Part shown: positions 51,721 through 63,570 of the stretch, piece by piece
Position numbering within the stretch: the first letter of the stretch is position 1
Layout: each line of letters begins with the position of its first letter
Source: Allacma fusca
Lineage: Eukaryota; Arthropoda; Collembola; Symphypleona; Sminthuridae
DNA length: 64,000 nucleotides
Reading direction: 5' to 3'
Assembly (NCBI GenBank): GCA_947179485.1
Contig: OX359246.1
Coordinates: forward strand, 60,119,632 to 60,183,631
Notes under the pieces: generated by a model
Databases searched by the model: none
Told to the model about the DNA's origin: nothing
What the model saw: the letters and a program-made list of their open reading frames with translations, nothing else
Program-made: the position numbers and the translations under genes

Positions 51721-52676
51721 TAGGCATTTTGTCAGCCGACTTGAAGATTTTTTGGCAACTTTGGAGGGAAAGCGTTCGAAAAAACGTTGTGAATATTTGC
51801 ATTACTTTGGTTTTAGTTTATGTCGCAGCATTAGCTGTTGATAAGAATTAAGTATTTATGATGTGTTAATTCTTATTGTTTGAATTTTAAAGTCATTGCT
51901 GATACACAATGAGTTCCTAAATATTAGTCATACAGGTCGAGATGGAATAGCAGTGTATGAAATACTGTTTGTAATAAAAAATAATAATAGATTAATGTCA
52001 TTACGTTTTCACATACTACTTAGTTCGGCCATTTAGGCACTTGGGCGCCGTAGCTCACGTTGAAGATTACAAGTTGTAAACAACCTGTACAGGTATGGAA
52101 ATGCTTGTACAATAGTGATATAATTAAATTATTTTGGAACTATTTTTCTAAACCGGACGCCATAAAATATCTATCATGGGCACATGCACATGTACGCCTA
52201 AATATGTTTGCATATTACTGATAGCGATCAAATATATTTTTCTGTTGCAATTTGGACCCAAACAGTAAATAAATGTTTCTCCACACATGAAAACTGCATA
52301 TAATAAACTTTGGGGGACCTGTGAAAAGAATGTGAATTGATATTCACTCGAAACTTTTCCCCAGGAATCTAAGCTAGTGATTCAATAGTGGTTCTCAATA
52401 AACTATTTTTCATTATCAAAAAAAAATTATTCAACTTCCCCGGTCTAAAATACCCAAAAACATTCTGCATGATAATTAATATAATAATATAAGAACATTA
52501 TTCGATGCAAGCATGTCCTAAAAACTAAAGTATTCAGAAAGTCAACACATAAGGTAGATACCTAAATTTCCAATCTTTTCATCATCCTTCAAATAAAATA
52601 TCAGTTGTTGATGCGCTTACTTAGAGCATTTAGCTTATACAATAAAGAATTTCTTGGCGAAGTGTTAACTCATACA
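51721..52676. other. Unassigned
   Basis: AT-rich, no gene or element ends recognised. Confidence 0.4.
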
Positions 52677-53232
52677 CATATCACTTTGATAAAAATGGCT
52701 ATCCAAAGAAATTTATTCAAAAGAGAATTGAAAGGATGCGAACAAAATTTAATGTTGCAAATCATTATCGTGGAAATTCAAATGAATCAATAATACCAAT
52801 CATGAATAATAGTCCAGGTATTCGAATCTGTGATATAGAAACAAGACGAATAGATGAAATTATTAATAATGAGTATAGAACAATGTCAAATGGAAAAACA
52901 AAGATGGGCACCTATTACTTTCATTGGGAGCTTCCAACATTATTGCAAATCTACTCAGACGAACATTTAATTGGAAACCTACATTCAATCCAGGTGTCTA
53001 AATTAAGAATTTTTTAAATACTGTTAAGGACCACGAAGAGTTAAACCTGGGAGGAATATACCAGATAAAATGTGATTCATGCAATGCTACATACATTGGA
53101 GAAGCAGGACGTCCTCAAGCAATCAGAATTAATGAGCACAAATCACATGTTCAAAAGAACAATTACAAGAAATCTGTAGCTAACCATATACATGAGACGA
53201 AATTGAAATCTAAATCCTCTCTACTAAGTTGA
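52677..53232 (+). mobile_element. Penelope-like element remnant with GIY-YIG endonuclease
   Basis: Bases 53041-53232 read NLGGIYQIKCDSC, TYIGEAGR and RINEHKSHV, with a stop at 53230-53232. This is the GIY-YIG nuclease core (GIY, YIG, conserved Arg and an EHK motif, with a Cys pair in the spacing seen in Penelope-like elements). Upstream, 52677-53017 reads in two frames (FKRELK…, then FNVANHYRGNSN…) and could be the preceding region of the same protein, decayed by frameshifts; that part is only inferred. No terminal structure was found next to it. Confidence 0.65.
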
Positions 53233-53595
53233 AAGAGTGGGCCGTCTTCGTCTTGGTGTAATACGGATTTGAGATTCAAATTTATGCGCGCTTTATTTTT
53301 TGAATGAATGTTAAAAATTCTTAATAAAAAATATTTTAAAAAATAAAATTAATATTATTTCATTATATTTCATTCAAATAGAAAACGAAGGATGTTAAAA
53401 ACAATTCGAAATAATTATTAAAAACCTTTTTACATTTTTATGGATTTGAGTTTCAAATTTACGCGTTTTTTTGTTGAGCAAGCAATAACTTGCTAAATAA
53501 ATTATTGCAAATTATTTAAAAAAAAAATAAATAAAGCATTACACCATAACATGGGCGGCGACATTACACGCCTACCACCAAGACGACCCACTCTT
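53233..53595. mobile_element. MITE with imperfect ~35-bp inverted ends
   Basis: AAGAGTGGGCCGTCTTCGTC at the left against AAGAGTGGGTCGTCTTGGTG read from the right. The interior is AT-rich with two related GGATTTGAG.TTCAAATTTA.GCG blocks. It abuts the stop codon of the Penelope remnant. Target duplication not clear; superfamily not assigned. Confidence 0.6.
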
Positions 53596-53615
53596 AATAA
53601 TCAAGAACCTAGGTA

Positions 53616-53960
53616 CTGTCTACGACAAATGGGAATGAGAGCTGGCCAATTAAGGACAGGTGTGTTACACACGCCTCTCGTATCTCCAATTGGTTCATAA
53701 ATTTTCAAGCTGTTCTGCGCGAAATTAAAGCATGTGTGCACATGCAATATAAATCTCTTCAAGGCTTTAAGAAACTCAAACTCGATGGTTGACAGTATTG
53801 ACACTCTCCTTACAGATAAAGTGTCAATCGATGGTTTACAAGCAACCGATGGTTGACAGTCACTCTATGGTTGGAAGTATAAGCCAATCGGAGATACAAG
53901 AGGCGTGCGTAACACAACTGTCCTTAATTGGCCAGCTCTCATTCCCATTTGCGTCGACAG
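53616..53960. mobile_element. 345-bp MITE with ~78-bp inverted repeats and TA duplication
   Basis: CTGTCTACGACAAATGGGAA at the left and CTGTCGACGCAAATGGGAAT from the right, alignable for ~78 bp with few mismatches, flanked by TA on both sides (53614-53615, 53961-53962). The TA duplication suggests Tc1/mariner-type mobilisation. The interior repeats CGATGGTTGACAG-like blocks. Confidence 0.75.
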
Positions 53961-53962
53961 TA

Positions 53963-55277
53963 TGTTTACATTTTTAGTAAATCAATTTTTGTAATCCATG
54001 TTTGAATGTTTCACCTCCACGTGAACAAAATCTCCAATAAGTAGCCTACACTTTGTTAGTGTGTGTAAATACTTGACGGGCTCATTTAACCATACAAATA
54101 AATAACCCACTCGATTTACAAAATAATTCGTCACTGGTGCTCGAGTTTATCGAGCCATTTGCTGTCATGAATATACTGAAAAAAGATTGCAAGACTGAAA
54201 ATAGTTACAGCCTTTCTTATTATGCTGAAACGCGTCTTTTCCTAGAAACAAAGCGTTCATTCGAAAACTTCCTGAACAGGTGTAATAATTTTAGTAAAGT
54301 TGTCCGGCATAATGCATATGAACGAAAATAATTTCAGACTGGCTGACAAACATTTGGTCTGCTTAAATAGTTTAATTTGCCGTTTAGATGCACCGTATCG
54401 TTGGCTAAATTCTAAAAAGAACAATTTTCATTGGAGATGCCATTTAAAAAGCATAGGTTGCGAAATGAAAATGATACCTTTAACATTTATCCAACAATAT
54501 ATACCCTTTATTTACAACATTTAATTATTTTAAAAAGCATTTGTACCCCGCAACATCGGATTAATTTAAAAACGATTCTCAAATATTTTTTGTCAACCAA
54601 CCTACAGGCATCCTAACGTAATTTAAAAAACAGCTGATCCGATATTGACCCACATTTGTGCTTTCGAAGGTGACATACTTAAATTGGATGAGCTTATGTT
54701 ATTATATTATAATTATAATATATATGTATATTATAACTGAATATACTTCGTGTCTTTAGGCAAGCACTGTTGAAGTGTCCGTGAAATAAATAAATTTCTA
54801 TCTCTCTTTGTCGATGGGTTATAAAGCTCCATGTCAGGTTCCATACGATGTTTGTTTATTGTCACAACACATAAAACCACTTCAGCAATGAAGTTAGTAC
54901 AAATAGACATTGACGAAATGTTGTAACAGTATTATTTAATATTAGAGAGTTTGTGAAATAGGGAACAGATGGAGCAAATTAAATAGTTAAACCCATTTGT
55001 GTTAAGATTATTTAATTGTTTTGGTATTTATACAATAATTTTGTGTAATTACTGCAAAAAATGGGTATTTGTTTATGAAATATTATTGTTGCATGTAATT
55101 TATTATTATAATTAAAATTCATTGCTGCCAGACATCCCATCCGCCTCAGCGGATGGCTTGATTGCTAGTTCATCCTAAAAGAGCCAATGCCATTTTTGAG
55201 AGAAGTGAAAGAAGGATTAATAATTCAACAAATTAATTAAACTTCCTTTGATGAACGTCAATAAGGGTAACATACTA
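53963..55277. other. Unassigned
   Basis: Mostly AT-rich. An open stretch at about 54137-54331 (LEFIEPFAVMNILKK…) has no family match that I know. 54690-54740 is a run of TATAAT words. CCATCCGC-CTCA-GCGGATGG at ~55138 is a small perfect hairpin. No gene supported. Confidence 0.4.
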
Positions 55278-57419
55278 ACAAGGTAACATTTTGGGATGGT
55301 ACAAGCCGATTCAAACAAATGATAGCACATGTTTTAGTACTCACCTAGTATATTTCAAAACTCATGTAACTCGAGTGCATTTTGCCCCGTTCTCTTAGGA
55401 CACGTCACCAAAGTTTCAAAATTTAAAACGATACCACAGGTGGGGACCTGTCTTTTCAAAAAAGTTTATGTTAAATCCCATAAGGATTTTGAGTTTTTGA
55501 AAGTCGATGAAATTTTGATTTTCGCTATTTCAATGAAATTCAAGTTTTTACGTACATAGTTTTATATCCTTCAACAAAATTCCCCAAAAAGTAATCCCTC
55601 CATCATTGCGTATATGTATGTATGTTGTCGATATGATATATTCACTCCATATTTGAAGGGTGGAAAAGCAAAACGCGATCAGTCCCACTGTTTAACATTG
55701 GACTGATCGCGTTTTGCTTTTCCACCCTTCATTTAATCACTTATACATACGCATAACTATTGAGATTTGCCCTATGATTTACATATGTAGAACATTAATA
55801 ATTAGCCCTCCCAAGCAAATATTGTCACATTTGATTGAAAAGTAATCCCTCCAACATGTGCACTAATGATTTCCTCAATGAATCCCTCCAGCATAGTTTG
55901 CTTATCTCTGATGTGCATATGTACAGCCTGTATAGATAGCCCCCCCGCACAAATATCGTCAAATTTTCTCGACAGGTAACCTTTCCAAATTTATATTTGT
56001 TTCACTCCCCAATGAATTATTGATGGGAATAAATTTGGAGAAAATTTGATATTTTATTGGGGGGCAAATTATGGCGACTGTACATATATATGTACGCTAG
56101 AGAAATTAAAAATGCCTGGGCATTTTTGGCTTTATCCCTGTCCAAACTGCTCTGGCATTTTCGGCATTTTCATTTGATGGTATTTTGGTCATCTATGGCA
56201 CGTTGGGTAGTTGGGTATATTCAGCCTAAGGCAGGCATTTTTGCTATGTTCGCTAGAATTGTTTCAATATGTAGCTTTAGCTATGGATCTACTAACTTTG
56301 CATACTAAATCACAAAGCAGTATGTTACAAGTTGAAATAGACAACTTTATGGAAAATATAATAATTATTTTTTTTGGTGTAAGAATTCCTTGTGCACCTA
56401 GTCATTTAGCGTGCAAACACATTTTTGTAAAAATGTAACAAACAAAGATTAAATAACTGTTATCTATATGAAATAATTTTTGCATTGTCACATTTTTGAC
56501 TCCTAGGTTTACTTACTTGGGCTGTTAAAATTCCATTTTCAAAGTCGACCCAAAAATTGCTAAATAAGCTCCAAGTTATAAATTGTTTATAAGATTTATG
56601 TATTTTTGTTAAAAATATTTAAATATAGTCGTCATCAAAATTCGGAACTTACACAGGCACTACGCTAATTACAATTTCAAATCCCAACTCTTTTAGAATC
56701 CTTAAAAAAATTTTTTAAACACTACGTAATTAATTATACCCATTGATTTTTCGTAAACTTAATAAAATTTTCTAAAACTGTATGGGTTCGATTATATCAA
56801 AATGCTCCGGAAAAAACGCTGATCGACCAACAACAGTGTACATGTTTCTGCTAACGTCACCAATACGCTAAAAATGCCCAAAATACCCGGGCACTGACAG
56901 ACTAGAGCATTTTAAGTGCAATTTCAGGTGGGTAGGCATTCATAGGACCCATGACATTTTCATTTGAGTAACCCTGGTTATACTTATGTACATCATAGGG
57001 CAAATCTCAATAGTCCAGTTTATGCGTATGTATAAGTGATTAAATATGGAGTGAATATATCATATCGACAACATACATACAGATGCGCTATGATGGAGGG
57101 ATTACTTTTTGGGGAATTTTGTTGAAGGATATAAAACTATGTACGTAAAAACTTGAATTTCATTGAAATAGCGAAAATCAAAATTTCATCGACTTTCAAA
57201 AACTCAAAATCCTTATGGGATTTAACACAAACTTTTTTTGAAAAGACAGGTCCCCACCTGTGGTATCGTTTTAAATTTTGAAACTTTGGTGACGTGTCCT
57301 AAGAGAACGGGGCAAAATGCACTCGAGTTACATGAGTTTTGAAATATACTAGGTGAGTACTAAAACATGTGCTATCATTTGTTTGAATCGGCTTGTACCA
57401 TCCCAAAATGTTACCTTGT
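55278..57419. mobile_element. 2.1-kb foldback DNA transposon with ~430-bp inverted arms
   Basis: Starts ACAAGGTAACATTTTGGG and ends with its complement. The arms (55278-~55795 including an insertion, and ~56983-57419) are nearly identical inverted copies. The left arm carries a 76-bp hairpin insertion and a ~6-bp loss. The middle holds a GCATTTTTGG / GGCATTTTC patch and its inverse (56110-56250, 56870-56980), possibly a further insertion, and no transposase. No convincing target duplication; superfamily unknown. Confidence 0.8.
55655..55730. mobile_element. 76-bp perfect hairpin inserted in the left arm
   Basis: Two 31-bp arms (55655-55685 and 55700-55730) are exact inverted copies around a 14-nt loop. 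It is absent from the right arm of the host element. ATTT stands on both sides (55651-55654, 55731-55734), so it looks like a very small inserted element with a short target duplication. A small structured-RNA source cannot be excluded. Confidence 0.8.
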
Positions 57420-57554
57420 AAGTGATGCTTTTGATAATAATCAAATATTACAATTATTTAAAAAAAGTTGATATCAATTAATAATTTAATTTTTTGTAAA
57501 ACAAAAGCAAATGTAAAAGAAAGGATAGCTGTAATAGTTTAAGAAATTAGTTGT

Positions 57555-57602
57555 AGATAGCCCGAAGATGAGCACAGTTGTTGTTCGAAAGCTTGCTATT
57601 TA
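57555..57602 (+). other. Penelope-type tail with hammerhead-like core (tentative)
   Basis: ATAGC … GCTAT forms a closing stem around GAAGATGAG, a short stem, and CGAAAGC. GATGAG plus CGAAA resembles the hammerhead ribozyme core that is known from Penelope-like elements. The CTGATGA box is not exact, so activity is doubtful. Confidence 0.3.
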
Positions 57603-57713
57603 TAATAAAAATGGATTCCACTGAAACCAATATAAATGTGAAAAATAATTCTGCATGGTATTTTTAATCTTGATTTTTATGTCATTGATCTTTCAGCTTT
57701 CCTTGTATAATTA

Positions 57714-58290
57714 CAGAGGTCCGAATAAAGTGACCTTCCTTGAAGCCTTCAAAGGCCAATTTTAAAAAAGAATTACTTTTCCTTCTACGTACCAATACTG
57801 TAAATGAAACCTTAAAATTATTTGCATACCCTCAGCCTATATTCAAGTTTTAAATAAATTAACTCTTCCTTCAGCGTTCCTCCAGAAGAAGCCTTTTGAA
57901 CCTGCATTTATTTCAAAATATTACAAATGGCATCAAAACTTTCATGAATTTTCGAAATCAAGTAGTTTTGATCACCAATATCGTCACATATGAATGTGAT
58001 GAATGAAAGTTTGCACAAATATTATATAACAACATTTACACTTCTGACATGTATTTTATGCATAAGGTGTCATCCGGGTGACGCCTGCAATGCATCCGAA
58101 GGGTGCTTGTTAACCCGTTCTCCATTTGCCCCCGCCCACTATTTTTGGCAAATTCGATGAAACCTTTCTCAACCTTCGCAAAGAAATTCAGCGTACCTTC
58201 CAATACCTTCAATCGGATACGAAATCAGTCTGCCACGTTCAATGAAGCCTTCTTTGAAGGCAAACCTTATTCGTAGGCTGGACATGTCTG
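57714..58290. mobile_element. Probable old hAT-like word-array element, word GAAGGC
   Basis: Left end CAGAGGTCCGAATAAAG; right end, read inward, CAGACATGTCCAGCCTACG with a shared CGAATAAGG. Interior rich in CCTTC / GAAGGC / GCCTTC. Flanks TATAATTA (57706-57713) and GATAATTG (58291-58298) share their middle six bases, which would fit a decayed 8-bp duplication. Confidence 0.45.
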
Positions 58291-59013
58291 GATAATTGTT
58301 ATGTTATGCTAGGAATTATTTACCATTTTAGAAATTATCAGATGCGACTGCGCTAATGCGAACAATACTTAGGAAGATTAACGAAAAGCCGACGCAATAA
58401 GTTTTTGTACGAACATATACTAACATTTCGACCACAGAGTTTTAATTATCATGGACGTCAGTAGAGCTACTTTTGGGATCGGGATACACCCGGGAATTGG
58501 GTTCGGGATTGGGAACGGGTTCGAGTTCGGGTGTCTAATTAATGTTCCCAAATACTTTGGAACCAGGTTCAGGAACAAGCTCAGCAGACCCGGGATTTCG
58601 GGATCGGGACCGGGTTTGGGAACGGGTTCAAGCTTGATGTAGGTATCTGTGTTCCCGTCGGGAACCGGGAACATCTTCGTTCCCACACCCGTTACACGCT
58701 TCACGTTCCCGGGAACAACGCATCCATCTAGCGGAGAAAAAAATACCCTCGGCGTCCCTCGTTAAAAAGTTGAGATAATAATTTTGCGTGAGCGACTTGA
58801 GCATATCGTTGGTGAAGAGGCAAAATGATCTAGGTGCATGATCGATTAGAATCAAAATGATCTACTTGCAGTTTCAATAAAGGTAAAATGATCTACTTGC
58901 ATTAAATTTTAAAAGCAAAAGGATCTAGATGCAGCTTTTCCTAAAAGCAAAATGATCTAGATACAAACTACAATAAAAACAATATAAATAAACACATTCT
59001 AATGCCGGTGTAC

Positions 59014-59855
59014 CAAAGATGGGCCCCCAGCCTAGATCTAGGATGGAATCTAGGCAAAAATGCTAGGCTGGCTAACGTCTAGGATGGGCTCCACAAAGTG
59101 ATGGGCGTATAGGGAAGATATAGGGAAGTTGCCAAATAATGGAACATTATGGGCCTAGAGTAGGCTAGGCCTAACGGAAACTATATTGCCTAGACGGATT
59201 ATAAGTAGGCTAGCATATATGGTCCACGTATACAGTCAATTCTTTAAACTTTTTTTTCGGACAAAGTAGTTTGTCAAAATCTACATCAAAACACTCTAAA
59301 TTTAGTGGTGCAAATGGGAAATAATGATTGTTTGTCGTCCTTGCTATTACATAGGACTTCGGAGATGTTTATTTTTCAAGACAAACTTATTTGTCTTCAG
59401 AAGTTCAGAATTATCGTTATTGGTTCGCTTTTATTCTGTGCTTTTTATTTTGATTCGTTTACTTTCGGATTCACTATTCACTTGAAATGGCGGCTGAAGG
59501 CTGCGTTAAAAAATACAGAATGGATGACAATACAACTCAACGTGTAGTAAGCACATGCACAAGTACAAACGTACAAAAGGTACTATGCTTCTCATATGTA
59601 TATGTATGAATGAAGGGTACGAATATAGGCTTATGTGTAGGAAAGGTTGAGGGGCTGCCTTCTAGGCAAGGGTTCGTTTGAATGCCTTTCCTATACACCA
59701 TTATGGGTAGGCTAAGCCGCTAAGCGCTCTTGGATGCCGCAAATGGGGGATGCTTAAATTGTACAAGCTCTGCTTATAGGCTATGAGGTGGGGCCGCCGA
59801 TGATTTTAGAATCTGGGCACGATATAGGCTGGGGTTATACAGAGGCCCATGTTTG
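59014..59855. mobile_element. hAT-like word-array element, word GGCTAGG, with 8-bp target duplication
   Basis: Ends CAAAGATGGGCC / CAAACATGGGCC (read from the right), target duplication CGGTGTAC at 59006-59013 and 59856-59863. The word (TAGGCTAGG, CTAGGATGG, ATAGGCT) is dense in both flanks; a ~300-bp middle is plain. Confidence 0.85.
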
Positions 59856-59867
59856 CGGTGTACAAAT

Positions 59868-60837
59868 CAGTGCTGAGCACAAGTTCAAGTAGACCATGAG
59901 TATTTCAAGTCATGGTCAAGTTCGGGTCATGGTCAAGTTAAAAAATAATTATAACTTGAGCATTCAGGTCATGGTCAGGAAATATATAAACTTGACCATG
60001 ATACTTGAAGTCAAGTAAGCGTCATGGTCAGGTTGGAGAATATTACTTGAGTGTCAAGTCATGTTCATGGTCAAGTCTGATCATGTAAAAACTTGACCAT
60101 GAACCTTGAGTATTTCATGTACAGATTCAAGTAAATTAATAAAGTTGCACATGTCAAAGACACGGCGCATAAACTTTCAAAATAACATTTCGCAAATTGT
60201 TGTTTTATTTTTCAACACGTTTTAACTCATGTTCGGCAGGTAAATTTAACTGCGATTAAATTTGTTACCTGTTTTAACATCTGGCGTTAATAGAATTTGC
60301 TTCAATGAATAAGATTCTTTGATAAATCTTTTTCAGATGAAATTTCGTTTTGTTTATAATTATCTTACATACTATTTACAATTTTGAGACCATGTGAAAG
60401 CAATATATTGAATTGGTTTAACCTTATACATGTATATATGTAATTATATACTGTGAATTTTCTATATAGTGGTTTCCTCTTGGACAGCATATCCTTTAGA
60501 TTAACATGGTTAAATATTCCCTTGTATTACATTTTCATTATGTAATAGTAATATACTGTAATTCACTGTACATGAGCATATATATGTATTGTTCGGGTCA
60601 AGCCATGATCAAGCCATGGTCAAATCATGATCCAGGCATGGTCAAGTCATGGTCAAGTCAAGTGCAATTTTGGTTGGACATGATCATATTCAAGTGACGT
60701 AAAAAGTACTTGATTACTTGACCATGAAATTTCAAGTAATTACCTGAACATGAGTCGCCATGGTTCAAGATCGTATCAAAAAAATACTTGACTTTCATGG
60801 TCAAGTCTGGAATTTACTTGACTTGAGCGCAGCACTG
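59868..60837. mobile_element. hAT-like word-array element, word CATGGTCAAG, with 8-bp target duplication
   Basis: Ends CAGTGCTGAGC / CAGTGCTGCGC (read from the right), target duplication GTACAAAT at 59860-59867 and 60838-60845. The left ~250 bp and right ~240 bp are GTCATGGTCAAGT words; the ~450-bp middle is plain. Its target site overlaps the duplication of the previous element by four bases. Confidence 0.9.
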
Positions 60838-60845
60838 GTACAAAT

Positions 60846-61320
60846 ATGCGAGGTATTAAAAATCTTTTATATATACATTCAATTGCCCAATGCCTCCATT
60901 TTTTTTCAATAACATTGAAATATTTTGTCAATTATGATTTAACATTTGAAAATGATTAATAATAATGAGATGAATGTTATGATAATGTCGATGATCGTAA
61001 AATACGATTTGAAGAAACTCCAGGTTGATAATTATTAAAGGGAAAACCAATTCAATGTGCACACTAACACATGAGCACAGGACCTGTAAACTCTCATTTT
61101 GAATCGTCTTTTAATTCGGCATTTTAAAAATAAATGCAGATTTCATAACAAAAAATGTATTAGATGCAATAAGTCAAATTAACTTTAGTTGCCGGAATGA
61201 TCCTTAGTAATAGCAAACCCTTCAGACCATATTAGCCCATAACCCTAGGTCAATTACAGTTAGCTTTTATAAGACACGTGTCCTCTTTGCAGAAGCTATT
61301 TTTCTCACACAAAAAATTAT
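60846..61320. other. Interior of the 58462 element
   Basis: AT-rich, no word array and no coding signal recognised. Confidence 0.4.
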
Positions 61321-62109
61321 ACCAGCACTTAGATCATTTTGCTTTTATGGAAAATTGTATGTAGATCAGTTTGCTTTTAAAGAGGCTTGCACCCAGTTCA
61401 TTTTGCCTTTAGGGAAAAAGTTATGTAGATCATTTTGATTCTAATCGATTATGTACCTAGATCATTTTGCCTCTTCACCGACGATATTGTCAGTTGGGAT
61501 CGCATAGTAGTGATTTCTGTCTACTCTAACTTGCAAGATGAAAGTCATTGCAAAACCCATAGTGGGAATCGTTTAAGCAGTCTTCCTGCAGCTTTTTCGG
61601 CAACGCAGACCAGACGTTTAGTTTGATGACCATTTTTAATAATGCCTAAAGCTATTGTTGCATGGTACGCATGCATAAGTATTGCGAAATCAATAAAAAT
61701 GTGAAGAAAAAATTTGATTTACACTAACTGTACTGGTCCCGGGAACGAGTCCGGGTTCAAGGGATTTGGGATCGTTATTGGGAGCAAATTTTATCTGATT
61801 TCGGGATCGGGTTTAAGATCAACGATTGAAGCATATTTAATATATGGGTTTTTGTGCACCCGATCCCAGTATTTCGGGAACGGGTTCGGGTTTGAGTCCG
61901 AAAATATTGATGACCCGATTTTCGGGATCGGGTTCGGGAATGGGATCAAAATTTTCGTTCTCACAAGTAGCTCTAGACGTCAGTACTTTATTTCATTTTG
62001 TATACTGGAAATGACATCCATAGTTTTAAACCAAAAATTTGTTTACTGTAACTCGTAATATCCATTATTATGCATTTTTTATGATGCATGTCTAGGGTTT
62101 GTCTGTTTT

Positions 62110-62540
62110 TAAATGTCATGGAGTATATGGCAAATTAGGCAGGCATATTTGGCAGGCATTTAGGGAATTTATTCACATGGGCATAAAATGATTTTTATGC
62201 CATTCTGGCAGAATTGGCATTTAATATATTTTGCCTTGGCAAAATTGGCATAAATTAGCGATGCTCACGGGACGCTCTATTTCCGGCATCATTGATGCTT
62301 GCTCCGAACGTGGCTAATTTTAAAATATATAAAACTTGCGAAGTACCGGTATCTCAATGCACGTAGTAGTGGTAGTAGCAAGTCAAAACGCATCTTATTG
62401 CATATTAAAATTTGTGTAAGCATACACTTGTTTACCTTTCGTTCGGCATTTATTTTTAAGGGCAATGTGAAGGCATAAATTGTTTATTTTGCCTTGCAGT
62501 TGGCAAAAATACCGCGTAGGTGAAATACCTAAGGTATTTA
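62110..62540. repeat. GGCATTT / TTGGCA word array
   Basis: Degenerate GGCAGGCATTT, TTTTGGCAAAATTGGCAT words at both ends of a ~430-bp tract, similar to the patch inside the foldback element at 56110. No terminal repeat or target duplication found. Bases 61984-62109 are plain. Confidence 0.45.
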
Positions 62541-62575
62541 AAAATTGATAAACGCGGTGCATTTCATCATTTTTA

Positions 62576-63021
62576 GGGTGGCGTTAGCCCCTTGTAAAAT
62601 AACCATGTTCGTACGTCCGTCCGTGTGTCCTTCCTCACGATTACTGAAAAACTACTGGTCCGATTTCAATGAAATGTTTTATGAATATTATTTGTGTCAA
62701 AAGTAAGGCTGATTGTGAGTTCGTATTTTGTGAATATTGCATATGTAAATAGTAATAGTTGCTGGTTATGTTGTTGAAATCGACCTTATAGGGTTTTCAA
62801 AAAAAATTCTTGAAATTTTGTACTTTAAGTCAAATGACGGCTATCTCTAAAACTTGTGAACCGATGTCAAAGAAGTTTTTTGTGAATATTGCTTATGTAA
62901 ATCGGAATGGTTATTGCTTATGTGGTTGAAATCGGCCCGATACTTGTTTTTAAAAAAACTCTGAAATTTTGAAAAAAGCTTAAAATTCATCCTACTTTGA
63001 CGGCGGTGGCTGACGCCACCC
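62576..63021. mobile_element. 446-bp MITE with TA target duplication
   Basis: Ends GGGTGGCGTTAGCC / GGGTGGCGTCAGCC (read from the right), with TA on both sides (62574-62575, 63022-63023). Contains CGTACGTCCGTCCGTG and repeated GGTCCGATTTCAATGAAA-like blocks. Probably Tc1/mariner-type; no transposase. Confidence 0.7.
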
Positions 63022-63334
63022 TACGCAAAGCCTCAATTTATCGCGCAGCGATGACTTTTAAAGGTTGTTTTGGATGGAGATGCGACTATAAACTTTTCAA
63101 TAATCTCCGCAAAGTCCCATTTTCAATACCACAGGAGGTCAGGCAAGGTTATTACCACTAAAAATAAATTTGGACACCTCTTGAAGGCAAAAGTGTCTTC
63201 AAAAATTGAGCCTAGGATATTTATTCTTTACTGTTTCTAATGACTGAGCCGCCTGGCCCACATAAGGGAGTAACTAATAGAACAGTTGATTCTCCAGTTT
63301 TGTAGTAAATTATTTTCAAGATTTTGTAAACGTT

Positions 63335-63570
63335 TCATTGACATTGGTTAATTGTTGCTGTCACGGTCGAAATTTCTTTCAGAATTAAATATTTACTGTT
63401 TTCAACACAATTTATGAAATCCTTCTTGTAAGAAATTTTATGGTCTTTCCGAAGAGCTCTCACATAGGCCATGACATTGAGGATCGGCGCCATGAGAATT
63501 AAACAACAAAAGCAAAGTTGAGGAAAATTCAGGAGTGAAAGAAAGCCCAAAGGTAACGAGAAATAGAACT
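63335..63570 (-). other. Open frame with hydrophobic start (weak)
   Basis: The minus strand is open for ~80 codons: a hydrophobic run (LGFLSLLNFPQLCFCC, then LILMAPILNVMAYV), then RALRKDHKISYKKDFINCV. It has no in-frame ATG at the start and no clear splice sites. The pattern vaguely recalls an insect chemoreceptor exon, but this could be chance. Bases 63024-63334 and 63571-63948 show nothing else. Confidence 0.25.

Larger units (their letters stand above)
58462..61975. mobile_element. hAT-like word-array element, word GGGTTCGGGA/GGGATCGGG, hosting two others
   Basis: Perfect 11-bp ends TAGAGCTACTT, target duplication GACGTCAG at 58454-58461 and 61976-61983. The outer ~200 bp on each side are GGGATCGGG, GGGAACGGG, GGGTTCGGG words. 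Inside these lie inverted copies of a second array, (A)AAATGATCTA(G) with GAGGCAAAATGATCTAGG (58800-58990 and, inverted, 61325-61475). Elements at 59014 and 59868 are inserted in its middle; without them it is ~1.7 kb. Confidence 0.85.

Noticed and set aside
54700-54740. TATAAT run as a promoter
   Set aside because: Simple low-complexity AT repeat with no gene nearby.
58451-58704. Glycine/proline-rich open frames on both strands
   Set aside because: Products of the GGGATCGGG word array, not codon-selected sequence.
63335-63550. Odorant-receptor exon on the minus strand
   Set aside because: Only a loose resemblance, no ATG and no splice sites; listed as a weak open frame only.
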